This document shows positions 58,571-64,000 of a stretch of DNA of 64,000 bases, one piece after another. Each line of letters opens with the position of its first letter. The first letter of the stretch is position 1. The DNA is from Gigaspora rosea. Lineage: Eukaryota > Glomeromycota > Glomeromycetes > Diversisporales > Gigasporaceae. Where the stretch lies: assembly GCA_003550325.1 (NCBI GenBank), contig QKWP01000498.1, positions 144,680 to 208,679 on the forward strand, read 5' to 3'. The notes below the pieces were generated by a model, which saw nothing but the letters and a program-made list of their open reading frames with translations, did no database searches and was not told where the DNA came from. The position numbers and the translations under genes are program-made.

Positions 58571-59190
58571 TTATAGAAGTATTTGTCTGGACATATGTAA
58601 ATAAATATTCAGTTTCTTTTTATTTCTAGATCTTTGCAAATCTTCTGGATGATTCTTAGGACAGGACTTAACGGAGGGAACATTTTTCACAGAGGCTATT
58701 GTGCTTTTCTTCAAGGTAGACAGAGTTTGGATATAAGAAGATAAATATAGAATCGGTATGTCCTTATCACTATTTTTTATAATTCTTCCCCCATCTATTA
58801 AATCTTCTAATATTTCTAACACTATTTTTAGGTACTCGTAGAATTGTACATCATTGATGTAGTCACCTCCAACTACTTCATATACAAGTTGTTGGAATTC
58901 GGCAGCTTGTTTGTCCGTAAGGGTCTTGGCTAAGGTAACACATCTATTATATAATTCTCCAACTTTTGAGTAGTTACTAACTACATGTATTATTTCTTCT
59001 CTTATAGGATAGGCCTCATAATCATTGCTTTTTTTTAGCTAGGTCTTACGGGTTGATTTCTTCTTCGATTCAGCAGATCGTAGAGAGCAGGAGGTCCCAT
59101 AGAAGATTCGATTGCGTATCTTTCTTCATACTGATAACAAGTAGGTCTTGGAATTGTATATGTAGGTCGTGGTCTCAAAATAGCTATAAT
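58571..59190 (-). pseudogene. Unknown coding sequence at the 5' part of the LTR element
   Basis: From about 59190 the frame reads PRPTYTIPRPTCYQYEERYA, then SSMGPPALYDLLNRRRNQ, then a stop near 59040. After a shift it is open to 58571: YEAYPIREEIIHVVSNYSKV, ELYNRCVTLAKTLTDKQAAE, FQQLVYEVVGGDYINDVQFY, and a Ser/Lys-rich tail. It sits where gag normally lies, directly after the putative primer site. I do not recognise the family. It could be a gag-like protein or the N-terminal part of a captured gene. Confidence 0.55.
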
Positions 59191-59206
59191 TATTGATTAA
59201 TTCAAT

Positions 59207-59222
59207 CTCACAGTTACCACCA
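59207..59222 (-). other. Putative primer-binding site
   Basis: TGGTGGTAACTGTGAG on the minus strand, one base after the 5' LTR. The plus-strand complement ends in ACCACCA, like a tRNA 3' end. Confidence 0.55.
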
Positions 59223-59223
59223 A

Positions 59224-60245
59224 TTGTGGCAGGCTAAGCTATCAGTCTAAATACTAAAATACACTAACAACACTACTAACTAATCTAAACAATGTCCTAC
59301 AGGCATGCAAGACACTAGTTCCTCGAATTGGCAGGCAAAAAGAGGCGTGATTGATTTGGTCTGGGTCTTGAGGTTATTTGGGTCTTGCTGTAGCGAGGTA
59401 GGATACAATCGTTATGTGACTTTACGATGTCATGTGATCACGGGATTATCCTGATACAAATTTACGTATTGGGGGGTAATTATTGGTTTATAATTATTAC
59501 AGTTTATAACAATTCGGGAATTACTAAAGATAACACTTCTACTCTAATTCGAAGGTTATCACTCAACAATGTTGAACTCTAAACGAGTTACTCCAATTCG
59601 AACTCTTTCTTGAGTTATCTTTTATTGAGATGAAAAGGGAGGGTTTATATACTTTTTACCCTCTTACTAAATACATAATTTATAGACTAATACTACTATC
59701 TCTATCAAATTCTATTAGAACGTCTCTGACTCACAATGACTATNCTTCTTAATAAATACATTGATTTTAGACTACACTAACTAACTCTATTATTTCTCTT
59801 TAGATTCACTTCTGACTCACGGTGATTATACTACGCCTTTTCAAACGAAAGTTAGAGGCGATTTTTACGCCTTGAGGCGTACTTGGGTGATGTGGGCTTT
59901 TTGGGCTTTCGTTTATGCCCGGGGTAAAGTTATGTGTGCTAGTACCATAATTTTATCGGTACAAATACTCAGCTATACCATTGTTTAGCAAAAAGGAGTA
60001 ATAAACAAATATTAGCAGCGAAACGCCACAGGCAGAAACCAACTTGTGGCTCTGGCATGCGCAGCTAGCATGTGCTTGTCCCCAATTTATTACGGTAAAT
60101 TGCTTATTCTATTTGGGGCTAAGGTGATTCCACTATCTACATTCCGAAATAGGAGAAATATCATTATCGTAATGATGTAAACAATTGGAAAATCCCCTGA
60201 GGTACACAGAAAAAGAAAAAGTCCTGTGACCGGAGCCCTTCACAA
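59224..60245 (-). repeat. 5' LTR of the Sel1/kinase-carrying element
   Basis: 1022 bp, same ends as 55516-56449. A single N at 59744 interrupts it; sequence on the two sides repeats partially (CTTAATAAATACAT..., TCTGACTCACRRTGA), so the extra length may be an assembly artefact. Confidence 0.85.
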
Positions 60246-60704
60246 CGTTCATTATTGATGGCTGCTGCACTATGTTCATTTTTATGCCATCTAAAGGTAG
60301 GGTAGGTTTTAACATTAAATCGGTCCGTTGAATTAAGTCTCAAAGAGCTTATTATATTTAAAGTCGAATTCGGGAATAATACAATTCAGATAAGTATATT
60401 TTATTCTTATGAAAATTTGTAGTAGGCGAGAACTAATTTTCCTTTATTAAATTTTTATAATTTATACACATTTTAATTTTTAGAGCATTACGCTGAATTT
60501 CTAGCAATGTGCTAATAATTAAGCGTTATGCTGAAATCTCTGCGTGTCGCTGAAAATTAAGCACTACGCTAAAAATCTAGCTTTTGCTAAAAAACTAGCA
60601 TTACACGATTAACTACGCACCCAACTACTAATTATTCTATTTTAGCATAAGACATAAAGTCGTGACATAATAATAAGAGTATTACTAAAATTGACCACTA
60701 TTAC
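60246..60704. other. Unit 3 non-coding DNA
   Basis: After about 65 bp of extra sequence, it parallels 34360-34735 and parts of 6180-7230. No ORF is supported. Confidence 0.6.
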
Positions 60705-61066
60705 TAGTGATTATAGTTGATAAAAAATTTATAGGCTTAGTCGAGTCGATGTTCTAAATATTACTTAGTCGACTAAGTCGACTAAAATGAATATTGCTAT
60801 AATATTCATTTATTTTTCTACATACTGCATATAATATAAATTTATTGAGATAGATTGCCTCTAAAATATCTTTCTTACCCGTATTTTGCCATATTTTATA
60901 TAATTCCGAAATTACCCACTGCTCATGCTCGTATTTTATGTTGAATTATTGTCTACCTTCCGAAAAATTCCGTTTGTGTATATCATAGTCAACTAAGTCG
61001 ACTTTTTAAAAGATCAACTAATTTAGCCGACTATGTCAACTAAAGACATATCGACTTGAAACACTA
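60705..61066. mobile_element. hAT-type MITE with TAGTG ends, unit 3 only
   Basis: 362-bp insertion with ends TAGTGATTATAGTTGA and TTGAAACACTA. It is flanked by ACTATTAC (60697-60704) and ACTGTTAC (61067-61074), an 8-bp duplication with one mismatch. Unit 2 has a single ACTGTTAC (near 34740). The interior has repeated TTAGTCGACTAAG palindromes. The 8-bp duplication indicates hAT mobilisation. Confidence 0.85.
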
Positions 61067-61679
61067 ACTGTTACCCGTAATTAATTAATTAAAAATATAC
61101 ATGTAGAAGACTACCGAATAAGGCATTTTCTACCATTTCGAAAGCAAACATATTAATTTGTTACACTAACCATGTGCAAGGTGTTTATGAATAATACTAT
61201 TACAATAAAAAGTCTGTGGGATAATTTCTTAGTATAAGTAGTTTATTTACCAATTACTGTCTTGTGAAACTAGTTTATTTACCCACGATTTTACCATGGG
61301 ACTATTTTACATCAGAGTGATGCCCCAAACTGTAAGTTTCATATGTTGTAAATTTTGCAATCTAATGCATCTCTAAGGTTTTTGATTTAACTATATTTAT
61401 AGCAAAAATACAATAATTTATTACAATTTATGATAAGTTACATCATTATGGCTGTACTGCTAGGTTTAATACAACTCAATCTCAAAGCTCACTTTTAAAT
61501 CTAATATTTCCCCGATCATGGTTTCGTGCAACTGCGTTGCACAGCAACTTATAAATAAACTAAGGAGACATTATATATTAATCTTTAATGGTCAAACTGT
61601 ATAGTTTACTATCTATAAAAAAGTTGATTAACCTTTACTATAGCATAGATAATAAATTAATTAAACAATTAAATTTATA
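61067..61679. other. 3' flank of kinase C
   Basis: Parallels 34740-35327, with an intact, empty gypsy 1 target site at about 61228-61250 and the CCGATCATGGTTTCGTGC...AGC block at 61510-61550. Non-coding. Confidence 0.6.
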
Positions 61680-64000
61680 TTACGTACCTTTACAAAGTGA
61701 ATTAGTATAATAAATAAATCTACTTGTATACATTGTTTTAGGATATACTGGAAAATTCATATTTTCAATTTCTTTTAATATTTCTTCTGATTCTGATAAA
61801 TCTAATAAAATCTTCTCATTAATTTGCCATTCTGTAAATATTTCATGAATTTTTGCTGCCGAGGGACGATTTTCTGGATCTTCATCCCAACATTTTTTCA
61901 TGAATTCTATATAACGTTGTGGTGTATTCTTGATAATAATTGGCCGTAAGTTATTATTACATATTTCCAATTGAAGTTGATGTCCAAATTTTTGATTATA
62001 AAATACAGATTTTCCATATAAAATTTCCCACATAATGATTCCAAATGAATAAATATCAGATGCTGTAGTATATGGTTTTCCGTTTAATATTTCTGGAGCG
62101 ATATAAGGCAAAATTCCATAAACACCACTAGATTCGGTTTTTAACGCTATATTGGATGATATTGAAAGTCCTAAGTCTGCAATATATGCGCTATGTAAAT
62201 TATGCTGCAAAACATTACCACTATGTAAATCTCGATGAATAATATTTTTTGAATGAATTGTCTGAAGGTCTGAAATTATGCAATGTAGAAGTGTTAATTT
62301 ATCTTCCCATTTCATTCGTGCAACATGGTGAAGATTTTCTCGCAAAGAGCCTTTTGGAGCATATTCCATAACAAGAATATAATCTTCAGAGATTTCATGT
62401 TTAGATATGCCATAACACTTTAAAAATGATGGATTTTCATAACCAATATCGCAATATGCTTTTAGCTTTAATATTAAAAAATAAATATGAGATGTAACCA
62501 ATTAGAACACTAAATATCATATTGTTAAAACCGTTGAAATAATTTACCTCCTTTATAAATTCCTTATGACATTCTTTTGATCCATGTAACAGTTTAAGCG
62601 CAATATCAAACATAGCACCTCGATTTGTGTTATTCCACTCAGCATAGTATACAGTTGCAAATCCACCCTCTCCTATTTTTCTAATTTTTTCAAATCTATT
62701 ATAGGGAATCCATGATAGTTTATATTTATTATCATAAATTATTTCTTTTAGATCATCTTCAATATCAAAAAATTCTTGTATAGTTCCGATTTTAACTAAA
62801 AATTCATTTCTTAGGTCACAAATAATTAATAAATTATATAATAAATTAAATAGAATTACCTGATAATTGTTCCTTTTCCCTAATTTTTTAGAAATTTTTG
62901 TAAGTACTAAATAAAAACAATTGTATTGTATAATAAAAATAGATTATTTACTTTTGAAACCAATAATTAGCTTTTTGCAAATCTCTTGTTACCCCAATTC
63001 CATTTCGATAACAATTCCCAACATTATTCATTGCAGCTAAAATGTTCATATCAGCAGATTTTTTATAATAAATAAATGCCTTATGTTCATTCTTTTCTAC
63101 ACCAATTCCATTTTGATACCAATAACCAACACTACATGATCCACCAGCGTCACCCATTTCTGCAGATTTTTGATAATAAATAAATGCCTTATGTTCATCC
63201 TTTTCAACTCCAATTCCATTTAGATAACAATAACCAACACTAAAGATTCCATCAGTATTACCCACATCAGCAGATTTTTGATAATAAATAAATGCCATAT
63301 GTTCATCCTTTACAACTCCAATTCCATTTCGATAACAAGAACCAACATTAAAGATTCCATCAGTATTACCCATATCAGCAGATCTTTGATAATAAATGAA
63401 TGCATTATATTCATCCTTTTCAACTCCAATTCCATTTTGATAACAACTACCAACATTATTTGTACCAAGAGCATCACCCAAATCAGCAGATTTTTGATAA
63501 TAGGTGAATGCTTTATGTTCATCCTTTTCAACACCAATTCCTTTTTCATAACAATAACCAACATTTCTAGTTCCAACAGCACAATCCATGTCAGCAGATT
63601 TTTGATAATAAATAAATGCTTTATGTTCAACCTTTTTAACTCCAATTCCTTTTTCATAACAATATCCAACATTATTTGCACCAAGAGCATCGCCCATATC
63701 AACGGATTTTTGATAATAGGTGAATGCTTTATATTCATCCTTTTCAACTCCAATTCCTTTTTCATGACAATAACCAACATTGTATATTCCGGTTGCATTT
63801 CCCATATCAGCGGATTTTTGGTAATAGGTGTATGCTTTATGTTCATTCTTTTCCACACCAATTCCGTTTCGATAACAATATCCAACATTGCATGTTCCAT
63901 TAGAATTGCCTATGTCAGCAGATTTTTGATAATAAATGAATGCTTGATGTTCATTCTTTTCAACTCCAATTCCATTTTGATAACATTCACCAACCATGCG
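61680..64000 (-). CDS. Kinase C: Sel1-repeat/TKL-type protein kinase, 5' partial
   Basis: Exons on the minus strand: beyond 64000 to 62952, 62548-62809, 61680-62465, with GTAAAT donors and AG acceptors that keep the frame. The visible Sel1 exon encodes 10 repeats of 36 aa, all in frame, ending TRDLQKANYWFQK as in kinases A and B. The kinase has GEGGFATVY, IALKLL (Lys), HRDLHSGN, DLG (in ADLGLSISS) and YIAPEIL, plus the C-lobe motif CWDEDPENRPSA. All key residues are present, making it the best candidate for a working copy. Its start lies outside the window. Sel1 repeats probably recruit partners and the kinase signals to Ser/Thr or Tyr targets; neither is known. It ends SLCKGT against SLCKGM in B. 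Confidence 0.93.

Larger units (their letters stand above)
55516..60245 (-). mobile_element. LTR element carrying kinase and Sel1 fragments
   Basis: Two direct repeats (55516-56449, 59224-60245) with TTGTG...CACAA ends enclose 2.77 kb. In minus orientation a primer-site-like TGGTGGTAACTG follows the first LTR and a polypurine tract AAGGGTGGGAGA precedes the second, both exactly where an LTR retroelement has them. No RT, protease or integrase is visible. The interior holds an unknown ORF and Sel1 and kinase fragments, all in the element's orientation. The flanking unit DNA (GTAATAAACC before, TTTTAACATTAAATCG after) is continuous in unit 1 near 6170. No target duplication was recognised. Confidence 0.78.

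Overview
This window looks like nuclear DNA of a transposon-rich, AT-rich filamentous fungus, most likely an arbuscular mycorrhizal (Glomeromycotina, Rhizophagus-like) fungus. The evidence is the gene families and their context. There are three Sel1-repeat/tyrosine-kinase-like protein kinase genes with short GT..AG introns, remains of BTB-TLDc genes, Ty3/gypsy retrotransposons, a MULE with SWIM and OTU domains, a Helitron and many MITEs. I saw no bacterial genes, CRISPR array, tRNA or rRNA. The species call is inference; the gene families are read from the sequence.

The window is a tandemly repeated locus. One unit consists of non-coding DNA (4097-7400), a minus-strand kinase/Sel1 gene, and a divergent plus-strand BTB-TLDc gene. 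Unit 1 has kinase A (17080-19191, broken) and a BTB-TLDc pseudogene (25711-27775). Unit 2 has kinase B (35328-38412, one in-frame stop) and a truncated BTB gene (41640-42411). Unit 3 has kinase C (61680-64000, open in the window and running off the right edge). Because the units are similar, an insertion in one can often be checked against an empty site in another.

Region by region: 1-3070 is T-rich and GATC-rich minisatellite. 3245-7400 is unit 1 non-coding DNA with MITEs. 7401-16662 is a 9.26-kb minus-strand Ty3/gypsy element with a 4-bp target duplication and a hAT-type MITE in its gag. 17080-19191 is kinase A. 19898-24396 is a block absent from unit 2, carrying a decayed Sel1 gene, poly(A) runs and a GC-richer minisatellite. 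25711-27775 is the BTB-TLDc pseudogene with a TTA-flanked MITE and an assembly gap. 27789-33541 is a solo LTR split by a 4.5-kb MULE (28544-33070) that itself holds three MITEs. 34119-42411 is unit 2 with kinase B, a nested MITE complex and the truncated BTB gene. 42595-44683 is a complete non-autonomous Helitron. 46499-54688 is a decayed plus-strand gypsy element with two MITEs in its RT region. 55516-60245 is a minus-strand LTR element whose internal region holds kinase and Sel1 fragments. 60246-64000 leads into kinase C.

The most noteworthy points are: an LTR element that appears to carry pieces of the host kinase/Sel1 family; the FAR1-DDE-SWIM-OTU MULE; a third ORF downstream of pol shared by both gypsy elements; a zinc knuckle placed after the protease in gypsy 2; and insertions proved by paralogous empty sites. 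Three single-N joints look like unresolved assembly overlaps.
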